DNA of 64,000 nt from the NCBI GenBank assembly GCA_030654075.1, contig JAURYB010000084.1:62001-126000 (forward strand), read 5' to 3'. The translations under genes were made by a program, and so were the position numbers. Positions within the stretch are counted from its first letter, which is position 1, and every line of letters begins with the position of its first letter. The notes under the pieces are model-generated. The model was not told the DNA's origin. It did no database searches and worked only from the letters and a program-made list of their open reading frames with translations. Origin of the DNA: Bacteroidales bacterium. GTDB lineage: Bacteria; Bacteroidota; Bacteroidia; Bacteroidales; UBA4417. Below are positions 9,518-17,972 of the stretch, piece by piece.

Positions 9518-9543
9518 AAAAAGCACTTGTGCTCTTTTGTTTT
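9518..9543 (+). terminator. Probable terminator after the exported-protein cluster
   Basis: A short stem, AAAAGCAC then TTGT-containing loop then GTGC, is followed by TCTTTTGTTTT. It sits 6 nt after the stop at 9512, between convergent genes. The stem is short, so the call is moderate. Confidence 0.45.
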
Positions 9544-9558
9544 CCTGTTTTCAGGAAT

Positions 9559-11274
9559 CTATCTGTTTTTCCGAATCTGGTATTTCAAACCGACCATTCC
9601 ATGTATTTTATTGCCAACGTCCAGAGTAGTACGCATAAATAAACGATCATACAATAGGAATTCAGCATCAGCGTAGGCGATAAGTTTGCTTTCAACCGTG
9701 GAGATTCCGGCACGAAACATATGCTTGTCGGGATTGCCAAATCCGCTTCCCATCCCCATTTGCCATACTCCGGCTAATCCGGATGAATATAAATTATCCG
9801 CCAGATTAACATCGAAAAAGTATTTTTCACGGCGTCCGGCACGAAAGTAAAGGTCCGGCAAAGCATTAGTCTCATTAGTTAATAAAAAATTGTATCCGAT
9901 ACCAAATCCAAATTTAGGGAAATCGTATTTAAAGTAAGGATTTATGAAATTGATAGACAAGGAATTCATGTTGGATGAAGTACCTGTGCTATTCATTCCA
10001 TATAACAATTCACCGCTGTCGTACATTTTGCCCAGGTTCAACCCGGCCTGCAAATGCTGTTTGCGGCTTCTTAAGTAATTGTAGGTAAACCCACCGCTAA
10101 CTATACTATAATGTTCAGGAGTTCTGCCGGTTTCATTTCCGCCGCAATCATAATTTATCTTATCGTAATTTCCTCCGCCTGCCGAAGCTTTAACATCCCA
10201 CCATTTCTGAGGCATAAATATGCTGTCATTATTAATGATTGTATCCGTGCTTTTCTGGCTCATAAGAACAATTGTCAGAAACAAAGTCGCGGCTGTTGAG
10301 TACCTGAGGGCTGGTATGGTACTTTTTTGAAAAAGACGGATAATCACAACCACAATTGAAAGCGCGATAAGAACCTGGAGGAAAAAGAATTCGGAATAGG
10401 CCAGTATACGCGAAAAATTCCAAACCAAAACTGCAGCCACGAACAGGAGAAGGCTGCTCTTCCTCAGGTATTCCTTTGCCGGTACTAACACCGGGGCACA
10501 GCAGTGTTTTTCCCGCCGATACAGCACATAGGTGGAAAGAAGTACTAATGCTAAAATTATCCATTGCAGTAAATTGACTCCAGCAAATTGCATTGAACTT
10601 AATTTGTTTCCGACAGGTTCGCGGAAAAATTCAATAATAAACCTGGAAACAGCCATCAGAATAAAACCAAGTAACGCCAGACTGCCGGGTGTCTTGACCC
10701 TTTTGCGGAAAAGAATCAGAAAAATAAAAACCAACAGAAATCCAAGGACGTAATAAAGTTGCGTAGGGTGAATTCCAAGCGAGGATGTTGCTGATACCTG
10801 TATCAGTTCTTCCGAAACCTGCTGGTTAAAAGCCGGTGAAATATTTGAATAATGAATGGCCCAGGGGAGATGTGTAGTTGTGCCGTAACAACACCCGCTC
10901 AGCAGGCAATCCAGCCGTTGTACTATGCCAATTAAGGGTAACCCGAGTATTAACGAATCGAGTATGGATAAACGGATTTTTAGTATAAATTTTAAAAGAA
11001 GCAATCCAAAGCCAACAAAAATTACACCTCCCGGCAGGTATTTCGAATGTAATATTTCAACTTGCTTATGTGAAAAGATATTCTGCCATTCATTTATCGG
11101 GTAACTTATAATTTTAAGGCCGACAACAAATAAAACCATCAGGAAGGCGGTTAAAGCGGCTACCGTTGAAACCGGGTACTTTTGCCGCAAACCCGAAAAA
11201 ACAAACAGCCCTGCGCAAAGTATCAGCACCGGAATATAGATCAGGTCGAACTGGGGAGAAGGTATAATTGTCAT
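9559..11274 (-). CDS. Lgt-like polytopic membrane protein with a C-terminal barrel-like domain
   Basis: 571 residues. The first 250 or so resemble prolipoprotein diacylglyceryl transferase (Lgt): several membrane helices, then GIVQRLDCLLSGCCYG (about 116-131), the variant seen in Lgt-like paralogs where canonical Lgt has GRxGNFxN; H141; HPTQLYY at 169-175; and RFIIEFFREP at 211-220, matching the R-x3-E motif. Two or three further helices lie around 275-340. From about 358 the sequence changes to amphipathic strands (WWDVKASAGGGNYDKIN ... FGFGIGYNFLL ... GLKYQIRKNR) like an outer-membrane barrel. Canonical Lgt is under 300 residues. Whether it modifies lipoproteins or another substrate is unknown. 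It is the only gene of its unit, 118 nt downstream of malQ's stop. Confidence 0.75.
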   Translation of the reverse strand: MTIIPSPQFDLIYIPVLILCAGLFVFSGLRQKYPVSTVAALTAFLMVLFVVGLKIISYPINEWQNIFSHKQVEILHSKYLPGGVIFVGFGLLLLKFILKIRLSILDSLILGLPLIGIVQRLDCLLSGCCYGTTTHLPWAIHYSNISPAFNQQVSEELIQVSATSSLGIHPTQLYYVLGFLLVFIFLILFRKRVKTPGSLALLGFILMAVSRFIIEFFREPVGNKLSSMQFAGVNLLQWIILALVLLSTYVLYRREKHCCAPVLVPAKEYLRKSSLLLFVAAVLVWNFSRILAYSEFFFLQVLIALSIVVVIIRLFQKSTIPALRYSTAATLFLTIVLMSQKSTDTIINNDSIFMPQKWWDVKASAGGGNYDKINYDCGGNETGRTPEHYSIVSGGFTYNYLRSRKQHLQAGLNLGKMYDSGELLYGMNSTGTSSNMNSLSINFINPYFKYDFPKFGFGIGYNFLLTNETNALPDLYFRAGRREKYFFDVNLADNLYSSGLAGVWQMGMGSGFGNPDKHMFRAGISTVESKLIAYADAEFLLYDRLFMRTTLDVGNKIHGMVGLKYQIRKNR

Positions 11275-11392
11275 GGCGGGAATAATTAAGTAAGCATGAA
11301 TGCTAATTGCTATCAGTTATCTTATACTTTGCAGTTGATAAACCATCAATTAATTAACAATTGCTGGTTATTTGAAGAAAAACCTTCCTCAC

Positions 11393-14134
11393 TTAATACA
11401 CTTCCAATCTTCCTGCTGCCAGCAATTGCCCCTTAACAAAATCATTAAATTCAGTTTGCTCCAGAAGTTCTTCAAGATTTAAATGCATGCGGTAACGCCA
11501 GTAATGATTTGGATTTCCAGGGTTGTTTATCCGCTCGGCATTGGCATTTTCCAGGCGAAGTTTTCCATCCATCCCCAGCAAATCCTGTATGGCAAAAATA
11601 GCCCACATGCTGGGCGAATACAAATGCTGAACAATGATCTGCCTGACAATAAAGGGTTCACAGAAATAAGGCGCCTGCAAAGCATTACCCAGGATTTCGT
11701 TGTAAAACCGCTGCGATTGCGCATAGTTTTCTTCCCACCAGCCGCGTACAGTAGATGTATCGTGCGAAGATGGAGTAGCTACCGATAAATATGGATAGCT
11801 TGCCGGGTGGCCAAAAGTAATTTTCGGATCTTTCGGCATACGTTGTACTTCGAGGCTCAGGATTCCCAGGTCGTTCATCACGCTTGGCACACAGGCAGGA
11901 ACCATTCCCAGGTCCTCGCCGCAAAGCAGCATATTGGTTGCTTTTTTCAGAACAGGAAGTTTTTCCATGGCTTTCCCGCGCCAGAATTCCTCGTTACGTT
12001 TATAGAAATAATCAAGATATATTTCGTTGATAACATGCTTTGCATGGTTATCAAGTTCCTGGTACGAACGTGTAAAATGAAGCGTATTGCGAGGGAAAAA
12101 AGCATTTCCACCTGTTCCCGGTGCCGGTAAAAACAGAACCTCTGAAATCAGCGAATACAATCCCTGGATGATCCTTTCGAGGCGGCTTCGCATTTCTGGT
12201 GTAGCATCCGGCTCAACTACAAGTTTTTCTTCAATCTTTCGTTGCGTATCATAATCCGAATGCAGGTCGTAGCACTGGTATCCTGCCTCGACGAGGTAAT
12301 TGGATTTTACAAAACCGGTAAGATCCCCAAACCTTTCATACAGGAAATGCTCACGGATATAGGGTTTGCACAAGCGGTTTTCGTCGAACCACAGCCCGCG
12401 GTTCTGAAGTTCGTCGCGATAATAGGGAATGCTTGGATTAAAATATCCCATCAGACCTTCGACCTGCGCGGCCGGAATTTCCCAGATGCGGAAAAATCCG
12501 AGAATATGATCAATACGGAAAGCATCGAAATAATGTGTCAGCTGCCGCAGACGTTGCTGCCACCAGCCATAATTGTCTTTAGCCATTTCTTCCCAGTTGT
12601 ACGTAGGGAAACGCCAGTTCTGGCCTTTAACCGAAAAATCGTCGGGAGGAGCTCCTGCCTGGCAATCCATATGATACAAATGAGGGTTGAGCCATGCGTC
12701 GGCACTGTTGCGGTAGATCCCGATCGGGATATCACCTTTCAATACAATCCCTTTCATACGGGCATATTCAGCAGCATTTCGCAATTGGCAATGTGCATGA
12801 TACTGGATAAAATAATGAACCGCTATATCATCGTAATGCGCTGATTTCGGATCTGTTAAATTGGCTAAAAGTTCATCGCTCGGTTTGCTGTATTCGCCCC
12901 AGCGGCTGAAGTCGGGAGTATTAAATAAGTCACGCAGGTAAGAGAATGCAGCATAAGGCTTAAGCCAGTATTTGTTTTCTTCAAAAAATCCAAGGAAGTC
13001 TGTATCTTTGAGAAAGTCACTCTTTTTCTGATCGTAAATCAGCTTGAAAAATCTTGATTTAAGAGCCATAACTGCCTCATAATCAATTTTTGTAAGCGAA
13101 TTGAGATAATTACCCTGTGCTTCGATGATTTGTTGGTTAATCTCCGATTCCAGCTTCCCTATTTCCAGAAGGTTAATATAAATCGGGTGAAGCGCATATA
13201 CCGAAATTGCGGCATAGGGATACGAATCCATCCAGGTATGTTTGGCCACGGTATCGTTAACAGGCAGGATCTGAATCAGTTTAAGACCTGTTTCAGCAGC
13301 CCAGTCAACCAATAATTTGATGTCGGTAAATTCCCCAACGCCAAAGCCTTTTGCCCTGCGCAGTGAAAATACAGGGATAGCAACGCCGGCGCCTTTCCAT
13401 GGATATTGCGGAAAGTCGAATTTGTCATCACCAAGTTCAATTACATCGGGAACAATTCCTTCGGGTAATGCGATAATACGGTCGAACGATTTTTCCCAGA
13501 ATGCCAGTGTTCCATCCTCGTTTTTAATCAGGTATTTATAATGGACCGGGAAATCGGAAATATTCACAACCACCTCGCCACACCATTGCGGGTGATCGGG
13601 ATTTCCGAGCGCAATGGACTTTTTTTCTTTCCATGTTCCCATCGATTTTGGACTTCCGGAAACGGCTACCTGGTGCCCGGGTTTTATCCTGACAACATTG
13701 GGTTTAAATCTCAGAACAACTGTATTCTGCGCTACAGCAGCCTTAGCCATTGGCGCTTTAAAAGAAATGCCCGTCTTAAGAATTGCGTTGACAAACGCAG
13801 ATGAATGTAAAGCAAAATCAGGATCAGACATCGGTCTCCAGCAATCGAAAAGAAGGACAGTCTTTTTCTGCCTGCTTTCAGGTTTAAAAAGCCGGTCAGG
13901 TCCCCATTCTTCGATGAAAGTATTGAAATTATCATCTTTCACAAAATAACGGTAATGGAAATCAGGTGCTGAGCCTGATTCAAACTGAAAGACCCATAGG
14001 CCTGTTAGCGCATCTTTCAAAGTCATCTCCGTCGCATCTGCCTGGCTGCCATTGCCTAATTCGGGAATAGAGCCAACTATCACCAGTTGCTGGCCGATAT
14101 GGGTCTTATAAATTACCTGGAACTGAACTAACAT
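11393..14134 (-). CDS. malQ: 4-alpha-glucanotransferase (GH77) with two N-terminal CBM20 starch-binding domains
   Basis: 913 residues, much longer than the roughly 500-690 of single-domain amylomaltases. Residues about 1-115 and 135-235 are two CBM20 modules (IPELGNG and SPKSMGTWKEKKSIALG carry the usual loop). The GH77 domain follows from about 250: RIDHILGFFRIW contains the nucleophile Asp, LCGEDLGMVP the acid/base Glu, and SSHDTSTVRG the third catalytic Asp. This CBM20-CBM20-GH77 layout with an interrupted catalytic domain is the one known from plant DPE2 and its bacterial relatives, which move glucose from maltose onto glycogen or heteroglycans. It acts in the cytosol (no signal peptide). 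It stands alone here, without other maltose genes. Confidence 0.93.
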   Translation of the reverse strand: MLVQFQVIYKTHIGQQLVIVGSIPELGNGSQADATEMTLKDALTGLWVFQFESGSAPDFHYRYFVKDDNFNTFIEEWGPDRLFKPESRQKKTVLLFDCWRPMSDPDFALHSSAFVNAILKTGISFKAPMAKAAVAQNTVVLRFKPNVVRIKPGHQVAVSGSPKSMGTWKEKKSIALGNPDHPQWCGEVVVNISDFPVHYKYLIKNEDGTLAFWEKSFDRIIALPEGIVPDVIELGDDKFDFPQYPWKGAGVAIPVFSLRRAKGFGVGEFTDIKLLVDWAAETGLKLIQILPVNDTVAKHTWMDSYPYAAISVYALHPIYINLLEIGKLESEINQQIIEAQGNYLNSLTKIDYEAVMALKSRFFKLIYDQKKSDFLKDTDFLGFFEENKYWLKPYAAFSYLRDLFNTPDFSRWGEYSKPSDELLANLTDPKSAHYDDIAVHYFIQYHAHCQLRNAAEYARMKGIVLKGDIPIGIYRNSADAWLNPHLYHMDCQAGAPPDDFSVKGQNWRFPTYNWEEMAKDNYGWWQQRLRQLTHYFDAFRIDHILGFFRIWEIPAAQVEGLMGYFNPSIPYYRDELQNRGLWFDENRLCKPYIREHFLYERFGDLTGFVKSNYLVEAGYQCYDLHSDYDTQRKIEEKLVVEPDATPEMRSRLERIIQGLYSLISEVLFLPAPGTGGNAFFPRNTLHFTRSYQELDNHAKHVINEIYLDYFYKRNEEFWRGKAMEKLPVLKKATNMLLCGEDLGMVPACVPSVMNDLGILSLEVQRMPKDPKITFGHPASYPYLSVATPSSHDTSTVRGWWEENYAQSQRFYNEILGNALQAPYFCEPFIVRQIIVQHLYSPSMWAIFAIQDLLGMDGKLRLENANAERINNPGNPNHYWRYRMHLNLEELLEQTEFNDFVKGQLLAAGRLEVY

Positions 14135-14311
14135 AATTCATTTTTATTTTAGTGAAGTTGAAAATATAGCTTTTTCGGATTCGTTATAAAAATAGTAAAA
14201 AGTAATCAGGAAATTGTTTTTCACTTCAAAATTCATAAAAATATTTATTTTACTTTTATGATTCGAAAGTTAATACATGGAAACTCATTTGCGGATTGCT
14301 GAAACTCAGGA

Positions 14312-14432
14312 AATTCCGGATTTAATAATTTACCGGAATTATTGGCAGCCCTTGCGTGCTTTGCTTTAACCTTGCGCCTTCGCGGTAAAAAATTTAACGC
14401 CATGACGCTAAGTTTTACGCAAAGAAGGAAGT
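14312..14432. repeat. Intergenic dispersed-repeat-like inverted sequence
   Basis: The 337-nt gap 14135-14471 between divergent genes holds a palindrome AATTCCGG ... CCGGAATT (14312-14340) and, directly after, a degenerate pair CTTGCGTGCTTTGC...CTTGCGCCTTCGCGG and ACGCCATGACGCTAAG...ACGCAAAG. The second resembles a short non-coding repeat frequently seen between genes in Bacteroidota genomes. The open frame on the minus strand across it is not a gene. Promoters for malQ and the GNAT gene must also lie here but were not resolved. Confidence 0.5.
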
Positions 14433-14471
14433 TCGTCACATAGTATCACAACATTCATACTCTAAAAAGCT

Positions 14472-15014
14472 ATGATTATACAATCAAAAAACAACAGGCA
14501 GGTTTTATTGCAAAGACTAACTGCGGATGATATTGATAAATTGACTGGCTATTTTCAAAAGTTAGGTACTGAAACTTTAAAAAGATACGGACCTCATGGA
14601 TTTGACAAACAGTCACTTTCCGAACTCTATAAAAACGCTGGTAATCATGCAGCTTTTATTGCTGAGGATACCGAAACATCTGAAATCATTGCATATTCAG
14701 TTATTTTATCCGGATACCTGGAACATGATAGCTTTCGTTTACAATCCTACGGATTAACGCTTAACCATGTAACAGACTGCACATTTGCGCCTTCTGTAGC
14801 CGATGAGTGGCAGAGCCAGGGAATTGGAAACAGTCTGTTTCACTTTATGCTGGCAGACCTGAAATTGAATGGGATAAAACGTATTATTCTTTGGGGCGGC
14901 GTTCAAAGCGATAATCAGAAAGCTGTAAATTATTATTTAAAAAACGGTTTCAGGATACTGGGCGAATTCGAATACTATGGTTTGAATTATGATATGATTT
15001 TAGAAATTAATTAA
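14472..15014 (+). CDS. GNAT-family N-acetyltransferase
   Basis: 180 residues, normal length for a single-domain GNAT. The acetyl-CoA-binding motif A appears as SQGIGNSLFHFML (about residues 116-128), after the beta-4 strand that ends in TFAPSVADEWQ; the C-terminal motif NQKAVNYYLKNGFR is the usual beta-6/alpha-4 region. The acceptor cannot be deduced. The gene stands between two other monocistronic-looking genes, with 236 nt of AT-rich sequence after it that shows nothing distinctive. Confidence 0.88.
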   Translation: MIIQSKNNRQVLLQRLTADDIDKLTGYFQKLGTETLKRYGPHGFDKQSLSELYKNAGNHAAFIAEDTETSEIIAYSVILSGYLEHDSFRLQSYGLTLNHVTDCTFAPSVADEWQSQGIGNSLFHFMLADLKLNGIKRIILWGGVQSDNQKAVNYYLKNGFRILGEFEYYGLNYDMILEIN

Positions 15015-15250
15015 ATGGCATTAATTGTCATTCATCTGTCGATACGGCAGAAAATTGGTATTGGCGCAGTTGTTGAATACACAAAAAATGTGATTCCAAC
15101 TATCTGAAATTATTTACACCAGCGATAAGTGTCACTCATGAAAGCCTGACAGCACTTAATTTCTGATTTTTTAAGACCCGGGATCAGAACAACTTTCCTG
15201 AAACACTTGTTTTATTGATATCCATTCAGAATTAAATTTTAAAACATACC

Positions 15251-16243
15251 ATGAACAGACAAATCATATTAAAATCGCGTCCAACAGGAATGCCTGCCGT
15301 TGCAAACTTTGAGTTGGCAGAAACTCAGATACCATCACCCAAAGAAGGCGAATTGCTGGTAAAATCACTTTATATTTCTGTTGATCCTTATATGCGCAGT
15401 CGTATGAGTGATGCCAAATCTTACGTTCCTTCCTTCGAGGTTGGCAAACCCATGGATGGTGGCGTGGTGGCAGAAGTTATCGAAAGCCGTCATCCTGATT
15501 TTGTTGCCGGCGATGCAGTTCTTGGCCATTTGCAGTGGCAGGAAATTCAAACTGTAAACGCGCAACTGGTTAACAAACTTGACAAATCCGCTCCGTTAAG
15601 CTACTACCTTGGAATACTTGGAATGCCCGGATTAACAGCATATTTTGGAATGAATGAAATCGGGAAACCTGTATCCGGCGAAACTGTTGTGGTTTCTGGT
15701 GCTGCCGGTGCCGTGGGAATGGTTGTCTGCCAGATTGCCCGTATCAAAGGCTGCCGGGTTGTCGGAATATCCGGAAGCGACGAAAAGAATGCCTATTTGA
15801 AAGACGTTCTGAAAGTTGACGAAATTATCAATTACCATACCGAAAAAGACATGAAAGCAGCTATTGCCCGCACTTGCCCTGATGGTGTTGATGTTTATTA
15901 CGATAATGTAGGAGGTGTAATTTCGGACGCGGTATTTTCAAATATCAATAAATTCGCCCGTATTATTCTTTGCGGGCAGATTTCACTTTACAACAGCACG
16001 GAAATACCTGTTGGGCCCAGGCCACAGCCGTTAATGGTTAAAAAAAGCGCGTTGATGCAGGGATTTATTGTAAGTAATTACTCCGCACGTTTCGGCGAAG
16101 GCATTCATCAACTGGCTCAATGGCTTGGCGAAGGTAAACTTGCTTACCAGGAAACAATTGTTGATGGATTCGAAAAATTGCCTGAAACTTTTATCGGGCT
16201 TTTCCATGGGAAAAATACCGGTAAATTTCTGGTTAAAATGTAG
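15251..16243 (+). CDS. NADP-dependent medium-chain oxidoreductase of the CurA/YncB (leukotriene B4 dehydrogenase-like) group
   Basis: 330 residues, zinc-free MDR family. The N-terminus carries the group's SVDPYMRSRM motif, and the Rossmann fold has GAAGAVGMVVCQIA (about residues 150-163) followed by GCRVVGISGS. By family knowledge these enzymes reduce the double bond of alpha,beta-unsaturated ketones and aldehydes with NADPH. It precedes a YqhD-type aldehyde reductase, and both may deal with reactive carbonyls, although an inverted-repeat element lies between them and they may be transcribed separately. Confidence 0.9.
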   Translation: MNRQIILKSRPTGMPAVANFELAETQIPSPKEGELLVKSLYISVDPYMRSRMSDAKSYVPSFEVGKPMDGGVVAEVIESRHPDFVAGDAVLGHLQWQEIQTVNAQLVNKLDKSAPLSYYLGILGMPGLTAYFGMNEIGKPVSGETVVVSGAAGAVGMVVCQIARIKGCRVVGISGSDEKNAYLKDVLKVDEIINYHTEKDMKAAIARTCPDGVDVYYDNVGGVISDAVFSNINKFARIILCGQISLYNSTEIPVGPRPQPLMVKKSALMQGFIVSNYSARFGEGIHQLAQWLGEGKLAYQETIVDGFEKLPETFIGLFHGKNTGKFLVKM

Positions 16244-16262
16244 GCTAATCATTTGATAAGTT

Positions 16263-16470
16263 GTAACTAATCAGTCTACTTAAAAGCTATTTTAGCCACA
16301 GATTTATGGTGAGCCAGCCGAACCATTACGCAGATTACACGGATTTTTATCTGCTTACAGCAGTTTTTTTAAATTTAATTTGAGCTAAATAATACAAATT
16401 TATCTGGGAAATTTGTGAAATCTGTGGCAGATATTTGTTTGTCAATACTTTAATTGAACTGATTAGTTAC
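16263..16470. repeat. Inverted-repeat element, copy A (208 bp)
   Basis: The ends are perfect 13-bp inverted repeats: GTAACTAATCAGT at 16263-16275 and ACTGATTAGTTAC at 16458-16470. Inside is a second inverted pair, GCCACAGATTT (16295-16305) and AAATCTGTGGC (16418-16428). Related copies lie at 27458-27562 (inverted and shorter) and 62998-63128. There is no open frame. It looks like a MITE or other small palindromic mobile element. Confidence 0.75.
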
Positions 16471-16529
16471 TATAAATTGAATAATTTAAACTTTTAAAAT
16501 AAATATCAAACCTCATAAAATAATTACTC

Positions 16530-17690
16530 ATGAATAATTTCAATTTTTATAACCCGGTAAAAATCCTTTTTGGAAAAGGGAAAATTGCTGAACTAAGCAA
16601 AAACATCCCGGCAGACGCAAAAATATTAATGACCTACGGTGGCGGCAGCATCCATAAAAATGGTGTTTACGAACAGGTTAAGACTGCATTAAAAGGATTC
16701 AACGTTGTTGAATTCGGTGGCATTGAGCCCAACCCACACTACGAAACACTGATGAAAGCGGTTGAAGTGGTAAAAGCCGAAAAGATCGATTTCCTCCTCG
16801 CAGTCGGTGGCGGATCGGTACTTGATGGCACCAAATTTATTGCGGCTGCAGCACTTTACGAAGGCGAATCGGCCTGGGATATTGCAGCAAAACAGCTTAC
16901 CGTAAGCAAAGCCCTGCCACTTGGCGCTGTGCTCACATTGGCAGCCACCGGCTCCGAAATGAACAGCGGCGGAGTTATAACCCGCGAAGCCACACAGGAA
17001 AAATTTGCATTCGGTTCGCCGGTGCTCTTCCCGAAATTCTCTGTTCTCGATCCTCAGATTACATTCAGCCTGCCACAGCGCCAGGTTGCCAATGGAATTG
17101 TGGATGCGTTTGTTCATGTAATTGAGCAGTATTTAACTTACCCTGTAAATTCACCTGTTCAGGATCGTTTTGCCGAAGGAATTCTTCTGACACTTATCGA
17201 AGAAGGCCCCAAAGCTTCAACTGCCGAAACTCCCGATTACGAAACCCGCGCCAACCTCATGTGGGCTGCAACTATGGCCCTGAACGGATTGCTCTCAACC
17301 GGTGTAAAAACCGATTGGGCAACGCATATGATCGGTCACGAACTTACTGCATTGCATGGCATTGATCACGCAGTTACTCTGGCTATTGTGCTTCCGGGTG
17401 TGATGAGGCTGATGAAAGATAAACGACGCGAAAAATTGCTTCAATATGCTTCACGTGTTTGGAATATTACCGAAGGAACTGATGAGCAGAAGATTGAAAC
17501 TGCTATTCAACAAACGGAATCATTCTTCCGGCAGGTTGGAATTTCAACCCTGTTGAGTGAACACCAGGTTGGACAGGATACAATTAACCAGATTGTTGAA
17601 CGGTTTACACAGCGTAAGATGCGTGCAGTTGGCGCACAGCAGGATGTAAGCATTGCCGATGTTGGGGAATTATTGAAAACAAGGCTGTAA
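16530..17690 (+). CDS. yqhD: Iron-containing alcohol dehydrogenase, YqhD / butanol dehydrogenase type
   Basis: 386 residues, the usual length for YqhD. The N-terminus NNFNFYNPVKILFGKG is typical. GGGSVLDGTKFIA (about 92-104) is the NADP-binding region. Metal ligands are visible in DAFVHVIEQYLT (Asp, His), HMIGHELTALHGIDH (two His). By family knowledge the enzyme is a cytosolic NADPH-dependent aldehyde reductase acting on many short aldehydes, linked to aldehyde detoxification or butanol formation. A frameshifted tail of a second copy lies at 21582-21826. Confidence 0.93.
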   Translation: MNNFNFYNPVKILFGKGKIAELSKNIPADAKILMTYGGGSIHKNGVYEQVKTALKGFNVVEFGGIEPNPHYETLMKAVEVVKAEKIDFLLAVGGGSVLDGTKFIAAAALYEGESAWDIAAKQLTVSKALPLGAVLTLAATGSEMNSGGVITREATQEKFAFGSPVLFPKFSVLDPQITFSLPQRQVANGIVDAFVHVIEQYLTYPVNSPVQDRFAEGILLTLIEEGPKASTAETPDYETRANLMWAATMALNGLLSTGVKTDWATHMIGHELTALHGIDHAVTLAIVLPGVMRLMKDKRREKLLQYASRVWNITEGTDEQKIETAIQQTESFFRQVGISTLLSEHQVGQDTINQIVERFTQRKMRAVGAQQDVSIADVGELLKTRL

Positions 17691-17718
17691 AAAGTCCCGA
17701 TACTTATTTTTGAAAAGT

Positions 17719-17762
17719 GTCATCTGAAAACTTCTTTAGAGAAGATCAGATGGCATTTTTTA
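17719..17762 (+). terminator. Rho-independent terminator of yqhD
   Basis: Stem GTCATCTGA (17719-17727) with TCAGATGGC (17746-17754), an inner CTTC/GAAG pairing, then a run of six T from 17756. It starts 29 nt after the stop. Confidence 0.8.
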
Positions 17763-17891
17763 TGTTTAATAAAACCTGCAGTTTGAGGATACTGAAAGGA
17801 AATATCTGCAAGGTATACGTCATACTTTTGATAAAATTTGACGCCAAATGCCGGTCTGAATTAAGTACAAACAAAGAGTAATTTTCGATTA

Positions 17892-17957
17892 CTTACAAAA
17901 TGTAACTTACAAAATGTAACTTACATTTTGTAAGTTTTTGTTTTGAATGTATCTTTG
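17892..17957 (+). promoter_or_regulatory. Promoter with three overlapping operator-like palindromic units
   Basis: Two direct copies of CTTACAAAATGTAA (17892-17905, 17906-17919) abut an inverted version, CTTACATTTTGTAAG (17920-17934). A Bacteroidota-type promoter is visible: TTTTG ending at 17930, 19 nt, then TATCTTTG at 17950-17957. The -33 box therefore lies inside the third unit. The ATG of the ATPase gene follows at 17973. Binding of a repressor here would block the promoter; that is inference. Confidence 0.65.
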
Positions 17958-17972
17958 TAGAAAAAGAAATCC

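Noticed and set aside
12242-12844. 200-codon open frame antisense to malQ
   Set aside because: It is the mirror of a well-supported GH77 gene; the antisense product has no recognisable domain.
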